Assembly (NCBI GenBank): GCA_016190245.1 | Contig: JACPQY010000030.1 | Location: forward strand, 1-36,884 | Direction: 5' to 3' | DNA length: 36,884 nucleotides | DNA from: Nitrospirota bacterium | Lineage (GTDB): Bacteria > JACPQY01 | Part shown: one piece after another, positions 25,058-33,134 of the stretch | How the letters are laid out: every line of letters starts with the position of its first letter | How positions within the stretch are numbered: position 1 is the stretch's first letter | Program-made: the position numbers and the translations under genes | The notes under the pieces: model-generated | What the model saw: the letters and a program-made list of their open reading frames with translations, nothing else | The model's database searches: none | Told to the model about the DNA's origin: nothing

Positions 25058-25774
25058 GTGGTTACCGTCGTGGGGGTCATCCCCGCCCGCTACGCGTCCA
25101 AGCGACTCCCCGGCAAACCTCTCCGCAAGATCCTCGGCAAACCGATGATCGAGTACGTCCATCGGAACGCCACGGGCGTGTCGCGTTTCGCCCGTCTCGT
25201 TATCGCGACGGACAGCGACGACGTGGCGCGCGCAGCCAAGGGTTTCGGGGCGGAGGTCTTGCTGACGTCTCCGAACCACACGAGCGGGACGGACCGCGTG
25301 GCGGAGGTGGCGGACCGGCTGGAGGCGGATCTCTTCGTGAACATCCAGGGGGACGAGCCACTGCTCTCGGCGGCCAGCATCAATCGCGTGATCGACGCCC
25401 TGCTCGACGAGGGCGCCGCACCCATGGCCACGCTCAAGTTCCCGCTGGACGGCAGCCTGAAGGCGCAGGATCCGAACGTGGTGAAGGTGGTGACGGACGA
25501 GGCCGACTACGCGCTCTACTTCTCGCGCTCGCTGATTCCTCACAACGGCTCGCCGTTCAAGCACATCGGCCTTTACGGGTACACGCGGGACTTTCTCCGG
25601 CGGTTTGCCTCGTGGGCGCCCACACCGCTGGAGAAGGCGGAGCGGCTCGAGCAGCTCAGGGCTCTGGAGAAGGGGGCGCGGATCAAGGTGCCCACGGCGG
25701 CGGAGGATTCATACAGTGTGGACACGATCGAGGATCTGATCTTTGTGGAGAAACTCATCCGTGATGCGGCGTAA
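25058..25774 (+). CDS. kdsB: 3-deoxy-manno-octulosonate cytidylyltransferase (CMP-Kdo synthetase)
   Basis: This is a 238-residue protein, near the usual 245-250. The GTG at 25058 is preferred to the TTG at 25052 because AGGAGA then has six bases of spacing. The signature [17 protein letters not shown] (CTP-binding loop) opens the protein, followed by [34 protein letters not shown] and [11 protein letters not shown] (metal-binding Asp). The later [12 protein letters not shown] and [12 protein letters not shown] are family-typical. KdsB activates Kdo with CTP for lipid A inner core synthesis in the cytosol, which points to a lipopolysaccharide-bearing cell. pyrG, which makes the CTP, follows after 59 bases. 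Confidence 0.97.
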   Translation: MVTVVGVIPARYASKRLPGKPLRKILGKPMIEYVHRNATGVSRFARLVIATDSDDVARAAKGFGAEVLLTSPNHTSGTDRVAEVADRLEADLFVNIQGDEPLLSAASINRVIDALLDEGAAPMATLKFPLDGSLKAQDPNVVKVVTDEADYALYFSRSLIPHNGSPFKHIGLYGYTRDFLRRFASWAPTPLEKAERLEQLRALEKGARIKVPTAAEDSYSVDTIEDLIFVEKLIRDAA

Positions 25775-25833
25775 TCCCTGGCAACCGGCGGGATGCCGGC
25801 AACGGCGTCCGATTCGTGCAAAGGAGTGCACCC

Positions 25834-27489
25834 ATGGCTAAACAACCGAAATATATCTTCATCACCGGAGGCGTCATCTCGTCCCTCGGAAAGGGGCTGG
25901 CGGCCGCCTGCGTTGGAGCGATCCTCGAGGCGCGCGGCCTCAAGATCACCTTCCAGAAGCTCGACCCCTACCTCAACGTGGACCCGGGCACGATGAGCCC
26001 CTTCCAACACGGCGAGGTTTACGTGACGCACGACGGCGCCGAGACGGACCTCGATCTCGGGCACTACGAGCGCTTTGCCGAGGTCCTGATGGGGCGGGCC
26101 AACAACCACACCTCGGGGCAAATCTACAACTCAGTTATACAGAAAGAACGAAAAGGAGAATACTTAGGAAAGACAGTTCAGGTAATACCTCATGTTACGG
26201 ACGAGATCAAGGGCGTGATCCGCGACGTCGTTCAAGATGCCGACGTGGCCATCATGGAGATCGGCGGGACCGTCGGCGATATCGAGAGTCTGCCGTTCCT
26301 CGAGGCGATCCGCCAGATGCGCTTCGACGTGGGTCGAGAGAACACGCTCTACATTCACGTAACCCTCGTGCCCTACGTCCCCGCGGCCCTGGAGCTCAAG
26401 ACCAAGCCGACCCAGCACAGCGTGGGAAAGTTGCGCGAGATCGGGATCCAGCCGGACATCCTCCTTTGCCGGGGCGACCGCGTCCTGCCCAAGCCGATCA
26501 AGGACAAGATCGCGCTCTTCTGCAACCTCTCGCCTGATTGCGTGATTAGCGCGCCGGACGTGAAGAGCATCTACGAGGTGCCGCTGAACTTCCACCAAGA
26601 GGGTCTGGACGAGAAGATCGTGGAGATGCTCAACATCTGGACACGGGCCCCGAGGCTGGACCGGTGGACTCAGATCCGCGATGCAATCGCCAACCCGCGC
26701 CATCGGGTCACGATCGGGGTGGTGGGGAAGTACGTCCAGCTCACGGATGCCTACAAGAGCTTGAACGAGGCGCTTACGCACGGCGGGCTTGCGAACCAGG
26801 CCGGCGTCAAGATCCAGTTCGTGGATTCGGAGGAGATCGAGAAGGGCGGCGTTGGCGAACGTCTGGATGCCGTGGACGCCATTCTTGTTCCTGGCGGGTT
26901 CGGGGAACGCGGGATCGAGGGCAAGATTGAGGCGATCCGGTACGCGCGCGAGAACCGGGTGCCGTACTTCGGGATCTGCCTCGGGATGCAGCTCGCGGTG
27001 ATCGAATTCTCTCGGCACGTCATCGGTCTCAAGGGCGCGCACTCGACGGAGTTCGACGCGAAGACGCCTCATCCCGTGGTCCACCTCCTCCCCGAGCAGC
27101 AGCGCGTGGAAGCCAAGGGGGCGACGATGCGCCTCGGCGCCTATCCGTGCGTGCTTCGGGAGGGATCGCTGGCCAGCACGATCTACGCGGCCCGCCGGAT
27201 TTCCGAGCGCCACCGCCACCGCTACGAGATCAACAACAAATACCTCCAGGCCCTCGAGTCGGCCGGTCTGGTCGTCAGCGGCGTGTATCCCCAGCAGGAT
27301 CTGGTCGAGGTGGTCGAGTTGCGCGAACATCCCTGGTTTGTCGCGTGCCAGTTCCATCCCGAGTTCCAGTCGAGACCGTTCGCGCCGCATCCGTTGTTCT
27401 CGCACTTCGTGAAGGCGGCGATTGACCACGTCAAGGATCGGGAGGCGGGGCGCTCGCTCCGCCTGGTCGAGGGACGCCCCAGCGCCTGA
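25834..27489 (+). CDS. pyrG: CTP synthase
   Basis: This is a 551-residue protein, standard length. The ATG at 25834 is preceded by AAGGAG (25821-25826) and gives [21 protein letters not shown], the canonical N-terminal synthetase start. The ammonia-ligase half includes [22 protein letters not shown] and LGHYERF. The glutaminase half has Cys382 in [11 protein letters not shown] and the His-Glu pair in [11 protein letters not shown]. It converts UTP to CTP with glutamine or ammonia. It is likely transcribed with kdsB. Codons for residues about 97-122 form an AT-rich island (26121-26200) inside otherwise GC-rich sequence, without any change to the conserved protein. Confidence 0.98.
   Translation: MAKQPKYIFITGGVISSLGKGLAAACVGAILEARGLKITFQKLDPYLNVDPGTMSPFQHGEVYVTHDGAETDLDLGHYERFAEVLMGRANNHTSGQIYNSVIQKERKGEYLGKTVQVIPHVTDEIKGVIRDVVQDADVAIMEIGGTVGDIESLPFLEAIRQMRFDVGRENTLYIHVTLVPYVPAALELKTKPTQHSVGKLREIGIQPDILLCRGDRVLPKPIKDKIALFCNLSPDCVISAPDVKSIYEVPLNFHQEGLDEKIVEMLNIWTRAPRLDRWTQIRDAIANPRHRVTIGVVGKYVQLTDAYKSLNEALTHGGLANQAGVKIQFVDSEEIEKGGVGERLDAVDAILVPGGFGERGIEGKIEAIRYARENRVPYFGICLGMQLAVIEFSRHVIGLKGAHSTEFDAKTPHPVVHLLPEQQRVEAKGATMRLGAYPCVLREGSLASTIYAARRISERHRHRYEINNKYLQALESAGLVVSGVYPQQDLVEVVELREHPWFVACQFHPEFQSRPFAPHPLFSHFVKAAIDHVKDREAGRSLRLVEGRPSA
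26121..26200. other. AT-rich codon island in pyrG
   Basis: About 51 of 80 bases are A or T. Codons such as ATA, TTA, AGA-context AAA, GGA and GTT replace the GC-ending forms used before and after. The encoded segment (from IYNSV to IPHVT) is one of the most conserved in CTP synthases and remains in frame. Confidence 0.65.
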
Positions 27490-27637
27490 GGAAGCATTCG
27501 GCGGTCAGCCGTTCCGCCGATCGGCGGACACGGCAGCCGTCAGCCTCGGAACCGGAGACGAGCCGCGCGGCTTGTGCCCGTTTCGCGCGTCCAGCATAAT
27601 CCCGACTTGAAAATGCGACGACAAGGATAGGTGCGGG
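27490..27637. repeat. Palindrome between pyrG and cheR
   Basis: A perfect 16-base palindrome TCCGCCGATCGGCGGA lies at 27513-27528, 23 bases after the pyrG stop, flanked by GCCGT and ACGGC arms. It is a variant of the core found elsewhere, with four central bases instead of two. No gene is present. The cheR promoter should lie in the right half but I see no convincing hexamers. Confidence 0.6.
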
Positions 27638-28483
27638 GTGCAGCGGCCTCGCCTGAGCCACGCGGGTTTCGACTACCTCCGCGACCTCGTGTACGAGGAG
27701 ACGGGCATCCTGCTCGGCCTCGAGAAACGCTATCTGCTCGAATCGCGTCTCAAGGAGCGGCTCGATCAGCTTGGGCTCACCACGCTGGACGATTACACGG
27801 AGTGGATGAAGACCCGCCAGGAATCGCGGGCCGAACGCGAGCATCTGGTGGATCTTCTGACGACGCAGGAGACCAGCTTCTTCCGCCACGGGGCCCACTT
27901 CCAGACGCTGCGGGAGGGTGTCTTCCCGCGCCTCGTCGAGGGGATAACGGCGCGCGAGCGCCCGTTGCGGGTCTGGAGTGCGGGCTGCAGCACGGGCGAA
28001 GAGGCCTACAGTCTTGTGATGACCTTCCTCGAGACGCGGCTTCCCTTGCAGGGATGGAAGATCCGCGTGTTCGCCACGGATGTCTCCAAGCGGGCGCTCC
28101 AGAGGGCCCAGGCGGGCCTCTATCGCGTGTCCTCGCTCAAGAACACGCAGGAAATGTACGTCCGCAAGTACTTCACGCGCGAAGAGGACGGGTTGCTGGT
28201 CCTTCCTGCGGTCCGCGAGGCCGTGACCTTCGTGAACATGAGCCTCCTCGAGGTCCGAAAGGTAAGACTCCTCCCGGCGATGGACGTCGTCTTTTGCCGG
28301 AACGTTGTCATGTACTTCGATGACAAAGCGCGGCGCACGGCCGCGGAACACATGGCCGATCGGCTCCGCGGCGGCGGATATCTCTTTCTGGGCCATCAGG
28401 AATCCATCCCGATGCAGGATCTGCCGCTGCGGCCCGAAGACCACGGGCGAGCGCTTGTCTACAGGAAGGTGCAGGATGGGTAG
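27638..28483 (+). CDS. cheR: CheR-type protein-glutamate methyltransferase
   Basis: This is a 281-residue protein starting at GTG. The N-terminal helical domain (YLRDLVYEETGILLGLEKRYLLESRL) is followed by the TTQETSFFR block (75-83), SAM motif RVWSAGCSTGEEAYSL (111-126), ATDVSKRALQRAQAGLY and VVFCRNVVMYFD. CheR methylates glutamates on chemoreceptors, using SAM. No receptor, CheA, CheB or CheW gene is near, so a role in a non-flagellar or orphan chemosensory pathway is possible. The plsC ATG lies within the last codons of this gene, an eight-base overlap. Confidence 0.93.
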   Translation: MQRPRLSHAGFDYLRDLVYEETGILLGLEKRYLLESRLKERLDQLGLTTLDDYTEWMKTRQESRAEREHLVDLLTTQETSFFRHGAHFQTLREGVFPRLVEGITARERPLRVWSAGCSTGEEAYSLVMTFLETRLPLQGWKIRVFATDVSKRALQRAQAGLYRVSSLKNTQEMYVRKYFTREEDGLLVLPAVREAVTFVNMSLLEVRKVRLLPAMDVVFCRNVVMYFDDKARRTAAEHMADRLRGGGYLFLGHQESIPMQDLPLRPEDHGRALVYRKVQDG

Positions 28484-29210
28484 GGGAGGCGGATCGGGAC
28501 TTCTGCTCCACTCCCTGTGGGCCTTTGCCGTGATTTACGTGGCCACGCTGGTGTGTTCCAGCCTCTGCCTTCTCCTCTTGCCCTTCGACGGGCGGGGGAA
28601 CGTCATGAACCGGGTGTCGAGAGCGTGGGCCGTCGTCTGCCTCTGGGCGGCCCGCGTGAAAGTTGAGGTCGAGGGGCTGGAGAACGTCGTGCAAGGTCGA
28701 AGCTACGTTCTCGTGGCCAACCACCAGGGGTTCTTTGACATCTGGTCTCTCCTCGTCCGCTTGCCGATCCCGATCCGTTTCGTCGCGAAGAAGGAGCTGA
28801 TGCTCGTGCCGATCTTCGGCTCGGCCCTCAAGCGAGGCGGTCACATCGTGATTGACCGGTCCGACCGCGTGGCTGCCGCGGAGCAGATCCAGCGGGGTCG
28901 TGAGCGGATTCTCCGGATCGGCGCGTCGCTCCTGTTCTTTGCCGAGGGGACGCGCAGCGCCGACGGCAGGATCGGCCCCTTCAAGAAGGGGGGATTCGTG
29001 ACCGCCATCGAGATGGGATTGCCCATCCTGCCCATGGCCATTCGCGGCAGCTTCGAAATTCTCCAGAAACGGAGCATCCTGATCCATCCGGGGAGGGTTC
29101 GGATCCGCGTCCTGCCCGAGGTGGCCGTGGAGGGCTACACGTTGGTTCGAAGGGAGGAACTGATGGAGCGTGTGCGCGGGGACATCGTGAAGGCGTTTGA
29201 GATCCTATGA
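28476..29210 (+). CDS. plsC: 1-acylglycerol-3-phosphate O-acyltransferase (PlsC family)
   Basis: This is a 244-residue protein. The ATG at 28476 has AGGAAGG seven bases upstream and overlaps the end of cheR. One membrane helix covers residues about 9-36. Acyltransferase block I is ANHQGFFDIW (His83, Asp88; the H-x4-D catalytic pair), block II is KRGGHIVIDRSD, block III FFAEGTRS (154-161) and block IV LPILPMAIRGS. The enzyme acylates lysophosphatidate to phosphatidate at the inner membrane. Phosphatidate is the substrate of the Tam41-like enzyme encoded at 9868-10824. Its stop overlaps the next start (ATGA). Confidence 0.93.
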   Translation: MGRGGGSGLLLHSLWAFAVIYVATLVCSSLCLLLLPFDGRGNVMNRVSRAWAVVCLWAARVKVEVEGLENVVQGRSYVLVANHQGFFDIWSLLVRLPIPIRFVAKKELMLVPIFGSALKRGGHIVIDRSDRVAAAEQIQRGRERILRIGASLLFFAEGTRSADGRIGPFKKGGFVTAIEMGLPILPMAIRGSFEILQKRSILIHPGRVRIRVLPEVAVEGYTLVRREELMERVRGDIVKAFEIL

Positions 29211-30853
29211 AGCGGCAGGCTGCCGGTGAGGGCTTGGCGGATGAACTGGCGGGATGGGTCGCGTCCGTGCGCTACGAAGACCTGCCCTCGAGCGCGATCG
29301 AGCGGTTGAAAGTGCAGGCGTGTGGAATGGTGGGCGCTGCGTTTGCAGGTCTTCACTCGCAAGGGGCGCAGGCGCTCCTGCGAGCCCTACGGCGACCGTA
29401 CGAGCGGTCCGGCCGCGAGAACGGCAGCGCGGGGTTTGCGACCGTGGTCGCGACCGGCGAACGCTTCCGAACCGCCGATGCGCTGTTTGCCAACACGGGT
29501 CTCTCGATGGCGTTCGACTACGACGACTATCTCTTCATGGGCCACACGGGGCACTCCGCCGTTTTCAGTCCCCTGGCCGTGTGCGAGGCGCTCGGAAAGA
29601 GCGGCAAGGATTTCCTCTTGGCGGCGGCGATCGCCAACGAGATCGAGGGTCGCATCGGGGCCGCGGTCCTCCTAGGCCCCTACAACGGCCAGCTCTGGTC
29701 TTTCATTCATGCGGTGGGGACGGCGTGCGCGGCGGGCCGGCTCCTCGGTCTGAATCGCGAGCAGATCAGGAATGCGATCGGGCTGAGCCTCTATCTTCCG
29801 CCGTACCCGATGGTCCCCGGCTTCATGGGGCCGTCCTCGAAACTCCTCACCGCAGCCGTCCCGTCCACGATCGGGCTGCGCGCCGCCGAGCTGGCGGCCG
29901 AGGGCATGACGGGCGCGCCGGACATCCTGGAGAGCCGCCACGGATTCCTCAACGCGTTTTCGTATCTCCCCATGCCCGCGGTCATTTCCGGCCTGGGGAA
30001 GAGTTGGGTGACGGATTCGATCTGTTTCAAGGCCTACCCCGGCTGCGCGTACGTGAGCTCCATTGCCGAGGCGTTGCGCGCGGCGCTGGCCGAGCTCGGG
30101 CTCAAGGGCAGGGGACTGGAGCGGACGGGCGACCTGGAATCCCTTGAGATCCGCGCGACGTTGCTGACGCTCGGGATGGACGCGCTCTCCGCGCCGTATC
30201 GGAAGTCGCCGCCGACCTCGGTGAACGTGAACTTCTCTGCGGCGCTCAGTGCGGCAGTCGTTCTGTTGCATGGCGACCTGCGGCCGAGGTTGCTCGAAGC
30301 GGATCGCCTGACGAACGACGGCCAAGCCCTCGAAGACCTCACGTCGCGCATCCGCGTGAGGCACGATTGGGACATGACCGTGGCGCTTCAGAAGGGGATT
30401 GCCCAGGGGATCAACTTGGTGCCGTTTCTCTCGGGCGTTTCCTTTCGTCGCCTGCTGGCGCTGCGAGGGCGCGTGCGCGACCAGATCGGCGGGGCGTTTT
30501 CCCTTCGCGGCCTCCGGCCGGCCCACGCGCGGGAGTTGGTGCGCACGGCCCGCTCCGGCGTGCGAAGCCGTGGCCTGGACCGCGCGCGGTTCGACCGGCT
30601 CGAGATGCGCTTCACAAGCGAGGTGAGGCTGGCCCTCAAGGGGGGGCGTTCGGCCTCGGCGCGCGTTGATCTCCCACCCGGTTCGGCCGGCCGCCCGTGG
30701 GAGGAAACCGTGGCGCAGGTATCCGCCAAGGTCCGTGACGAGGCCCCCGAGCGGCTGGGGAAGGCCCGCGTCGAGGAGTTGCTGCGCTCGCTGATGCATC
30801 TGGATCGTGTGGGCAACGTGCGCGACCTGACGCTGGGCCTCGCTTCGACGTGA
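29207..30853 (+). CDS. MmgE/PrpD-family protein
   Basis: This is a 548-residue protein, rather long for the family (about 450-500). It carries the MmgE/PrpD pattern: ERLKVQACGMVGAAFAGL at the start, NTGLSMAFDYDDYLFMGHTGHSAVFSPLAVCEA (aspartates and histidines of the active region, about 97-130), ANEIEGRIG, GPSSKLLTAAVPSTIGLRAAELA, then KAYPGCAYVSSIAEAL. Relatives include 2-methylcitrate dehydratase, cis-aconitate decarboxylase and others, so the substrate is uncertain. No prpB, prpC or acnD lies nearby to support a methylcitrate pathway. It is translationally coupled to plsC (ATGA) and to the M48 gene (GTGA). Confidence 0.85.
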   Translation: MKRQAAGEGLADELAGWVASVRYEDLPSSAIERLKVQACGMVGAAFAGLHSQGAQALLRALRRPYERSGRENGSAGFATVVATGERFRTADALFANTGLSMAFDYDDYLFMGHTGHSAVFSPLAVCEALGKSGKDFLLAAAIANEIEGRIGAAVLLGPYNGQLWSFIHAVGTACAAGRLLGLNREQIRNAIGLSLYLPPYPMVPGFMGPSSKLLTAAVPSTIGLRAAELAAEGMTGAPDILESRHGFLNAFSYLPMPAVISGLGKSWVTDSICFKAYPGCAYVSSIAEALRAALAELGLKGRGLERTGDLESLEIRATLLTLGMDALSAPYRKSPPTSVNVNFSAALSAAVVLLHGDLRPRLLEADRLTNDGQALEDLTSRIRVRHDWDMTVALQKGIAQGINLVPFLSGVSFRRLLALRGRVRDQIGGAFSLRGLRPAHARELVRTARSGVRSRGLDRARFDRLEMRFTSEVRLALKGGRSASARVDLPPGSAGRPWEETVAQVSAKVRDEAPERLGKARVEELLRSLMHLDRVGNVRDLTLGLAST

Positions 30854-32076
30854 GAATCGCGCTGGTCCTCGGGGCTGCGGTGGCGTACATCGTCTTCGCG
30901 GTTCTCTCCTATCGCGAGCTGAGCCGTGAAACGGCTCGACTCGAAGCGCGCGTTCAAGAGCGGTTCGATCCGGCCTTCGTCCAGAAGGCGCGGGACTATC
31001 GCCGACAGGCCCTCCGCGTGTCCTGGGCGAGGGATGCGGCCGAGGCGCTGGTTCTGCTGCTCCTCGTGTTCGGTCCGATCCATCGGGCCCTGTTCTCCAC
31101 CGTCGCGCGGCTTGCCGGGGGTCGTCCTTGGGTCGAGGGCGCCTTGGGTGGGCTCGCCTTGCTCGTCGTCCTCGCGCTGATCGGATTGCCCTTCGCGTTC
31201 TACCGCGGCTACGTCATGGAACATGCCTATGGCTTCTCCCGTCAGTCACTGGGCGCTTGGTTCGAGGATTTTGGTAAGGCGTGGGGCGTTCAGCTCGCGA
31301 TCGGTCTCCCTCTGGTCGTCTTCGCCTTGGAGATGATGCGCCGGTATCCGATGGATTGGTGGTGGCGGACGGGCCTGATCGCCTCGGGTGTGATGCTTCT
31401 CCTCGTTTACCTCGCGCCCGTAGTCATCGAGCCCCTCTTCTTCGATTTCAAGCGTCTCGACGATCGAGCCTGGGAGGAGAAAATGCTCGGCCTTGCAGGC
31501 CGGGCCGGGCTTTCCGTCGAGGGGGTCTGGGTGGCCGACGCGAGCCGTCGCTCGACAAAGAAGAACGCCTACTTCACAGGTTTGGGGTCCACGAAGCGCA
31601 TCGTCCTGTTCGATACCCTTGTGGATGGTAGCCGGCGCGGGGACGTGGAGGGGGTTCTAGCCCACGAGTTGGGGCACTGGAAGCACCGCCACACGCTGAA
31701 GGGTGTGGTGCTCGGGATCGTGGCCGTTTTCATCACGGCCTATCTGGCCCAACTCGCTCTTCCCGTGGCGCTGCGCGTGGCCGGGGGGGGGGCTTTGACG
31801 CCGGGATCGGCGGGCCTGTTGCCGCTGCTGGGGCTCCTTGTGGGGCTGGCCGGCTTCTTCGCGACGCCGGTGGAGAACGCGCTATCGCGGCGGATGGAGG
31901 CCCAGGCCGACGCGTTCGCTGTCCGCTTGGCGGGGGACCCGGCAACGATGGTCCGGATGGAAGAGGATCTCGTCCGCTCGAACCTTTCCGATCCGTTGCC
32001 GCCTGCGTGGATCGAGTGGATGTACTCGTCCCACCCGGCTCCGCTCAAGCGGATTCAGGCGGCGCTCGGCGGGTAG
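30850..32076 (+). CDS. M48-family integral membrane metalloprotease (Ste24-like)
   Basis: This is a 408-residue protein starting at a GTG that overlaps the previous stop. The N-terminal region (GYVMEHAYGFSRQSLGAWFEDFGKAW) matches the CAAX-protease M48 N-terminal domain, with several membrane helices. The zinc site is LAHELGHWKHRH (His272, Glu273, His276), with the third ligand in NALSRRMEAQADAFAV. SSHPAPLKRI near the end is also family-typical. In bacteria such proteases clip or clear membrane and envelope proteins, since prenylated CAAX substrates are not expected. It is the last gene of the coupled cheR-plsC-PrpD-M48 series and ends facing the ABC gene. Confidence 0.93.
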   Translation: MRIALVLGAAVAYIVFAVLSYRELSRETARLEARVQERFDPAFVQKARDYRRQALRVSWARDAAEALVLLLLVFGPIHRALFSTVARLAGGRPWVEGALGGLALLVVLALIGLPFAFYRGYVMEHAYGFSRQSLGAWFEDFGKAWGVQLAIGLPLVVFALEMMRRYPMDWWWRTGLIASGVMLLLVYLAPVVIEPLFFDFKRLDDRAWEEKMLGLAGRAGLSVEGVWVADASRRSTKKNAYFTGLGSTKRIVLFDTLVDGSRRGDVEGVLAHELGHWKHRHTLKGVVLGIVAVFITAYLAQLALPVALRVAGGGALTPGSAGLLPLLGLLVGLAGFFATPVENALSRRMEAQADAFAVRLAGDPATMVRMEEDLVRSNLSDPLPPAWIEWMYSSHPAPLKRIQAALGG

Positions 32077-32338
32077 GGGTGGGTTTTTGCAAGGGCTGGG
32101 AGCCACGGATGCCGCACGCGGCGTGCCCGGGCACGAAGAGAACAAGCGTCCGGCATGAGGGGCCCGCAGGCTGAAAGCCTGCTGTGCCCCGTTCCACGGG
32201 TGCGCCTGCCTCGAATCCCTGTTCCCGGTAGCCGCGGGCCATGTTCCATGCCGCACCATCCGTGGTGCGGCGACATATCATGGTCCCATGCCCTCCGTGG
32301 CATGGGGCTTTTGCCCGCGAAGCTGCGCGGGAGCCCCC
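32077..32338. repeat. Repeat cluster between convergent genes
   Basis: The M48 gene and the minus-strand ABC gene converge here. The gap holds copy C of the 70-bp repeat (32161-32231, inverted), then CCGCACCA-TC-CG-TGGTGCGG near 32250-32270, and CCATGCC/GGCATGG arms near 32285-32305. The last two resemble motifs in the 331-440 hairpin stack. There is no gene in this stretch and no TCCGCC-NN-GGCGGA core. Confidence 0.65.
32161..32231 (-). repeat. 70-bp dispersed intergenic repeat, copy C
   Basis: The reverse complement aligns with 9765-9834 and 12766-12835 (CTACCGGGAA...GGCGCACCCGTGGAACGGGG...AGCCTGCGGGCC). The terminal GCAGGCT-GAA-AGCCTGC hairpin is kept although the loop differs. Confidence 0.8.
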
Positions 32339-33025
32339 TCAAGCGCTGCTGTCGTCCACGACCCGCCCGTCCCGGAGTCGCACCGTGCGCCGCGCCCTTG
32401 AGGCCACGCCGGCGTCGTGCGTCACGATCATGACGGTCGCGCCGTGCCGGCAGTTGGCCTGAACGATTGCCTCCATGACCGTGCGGGCAGAATCGCTGTC
32501 CAGATTCCCCGTCGGTTCGTCGGCGAGGATCAGTTCGGGCGAATTGGCGAGCGCCCGCGCGATGGCGACGCGCTGCTTCTCACCGCCCGAGAGCTGGTTG
32601 GGCAGGTGGCCCATCCGCGGCGCCAGGCCGAAGGCCTCAAGGAGTTCGAGCGCCCGCTCGCGCCGCCGTCTCTGACTGCGCTCCACGGTCAGCATCGGCA
32701 CCTGCACGTTCTCCAGGGCCGTCAGCGTGGGGATGAGGAAGAAGGCTTGGAAGACGAATCCGATCGCCCGGGCACGAAATGCGGCCAGATCCCCGTTGCG
32801 GGCGAGGGGAGCCCCCTTGAAATGGATCGTGCCGCCATCCGGGAACTCGAGCGCCCCGATCAGACTGAGGAGCGTGGACTTGCCGCTTCCGCTCGGGCCC
32901 GTCACCGCCAGAAACTCTCCTTGCCGTATGGTCAGACTCACCGCACGCAGGGCATGTACGCGGCCCTCCTCGTAGACCTTGTCCACGGACCGCAGTTCAA
33001 CCAACGCCCCCGAGGACTCCACCAT
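32339..33025 (-). CDS. ABC transporter ATP-binding protein (LolD/MacB-like)
   Basis: This is a 228-residue protein from the ATG at 33025; AAGGGA lies four bases upstream, but a well-placed promoter suggests that the mRNA may begin at the ATG itself. Walker A is [10 protein letters not shown] (42-51), Q-loop [17 protein letters not shown], signature [15 protein letters not shown] (145-159), Walker [13 protein letters not shown] (165-176) and the switch His in VTHD. The A-loop and the [11 protein letters not shown] segment are those of the LolD/MacB/FtsE-like group, which power mechanotransmission by FtsX-type permeases. No such permease is encoded next to it; its partner must lie elsewhere or to be shared. 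Confidence 0.92.
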   Translation of the reverse strand: MVESSGALVELRSVDKVYEEGRVHALRAVSLTIRQGEFLAVTGPSGSGKSTLLSLIGALEFPDGGTIHFKGAPLARNGDLAAFRARAIGFVFQAFFLIPTLTALENVQVPMLTVERSQRRRRERALELLEAFGLAPRMGHLPNQLSGGEKQRVAIARALANSPELILADEPTGNLDSDSARTVMEAIVQANCRHGATVMIVTHDAGVASRARRTVRLRDGRVVDDSSA

Positions 33026-33032
33026 ACGGTCC

Positions 33033-33061
33033 CTTATACGGGCTGGAGCGGCCGGGAGCAA
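33033..33061 (-). promoter_or_regulatory. Promoter for the ABC gene, likely leaderless
   Basis: On the minus strand TTGCTC (33061-33056), 17 bases, then TATAAG (33038-33033). The -10 keeps five of six consensus bases. The ATG follows after seven bases, where transcription would be expected to start. Confidence 0.5.
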
Positions 33062-33098
33062 CCCATCCCATCCGCTGCCCCATTTCATCTCTCAACAG

Positions 33099-33127
33099 TT
33101 GACTCCCAACGTGAAAGGCTACACAAT
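33099..33127 (+). promoter_or_regulatory. Promoter for the EAL gene, likely leaderless
   Basis: TTGACT at 33099-33104, 17 bases, CACAAT at 33122-33127, then seven bases to the ATG at 33135. Five of six and four of six consensus bases match. No Shine-Dalgarno lies before the ATG. Confidence 0.55.
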
Positions 33128-33134
33128 GCTTTAG

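Noticed and set aside
28305-28475. Longer plsC frame starting inside cheR
   Set aside because: The upstream 57 codons give Arg/Cys-rich sequence; the ATG at 28476 has a good ribosome site and begins just before the expected membrane helix.
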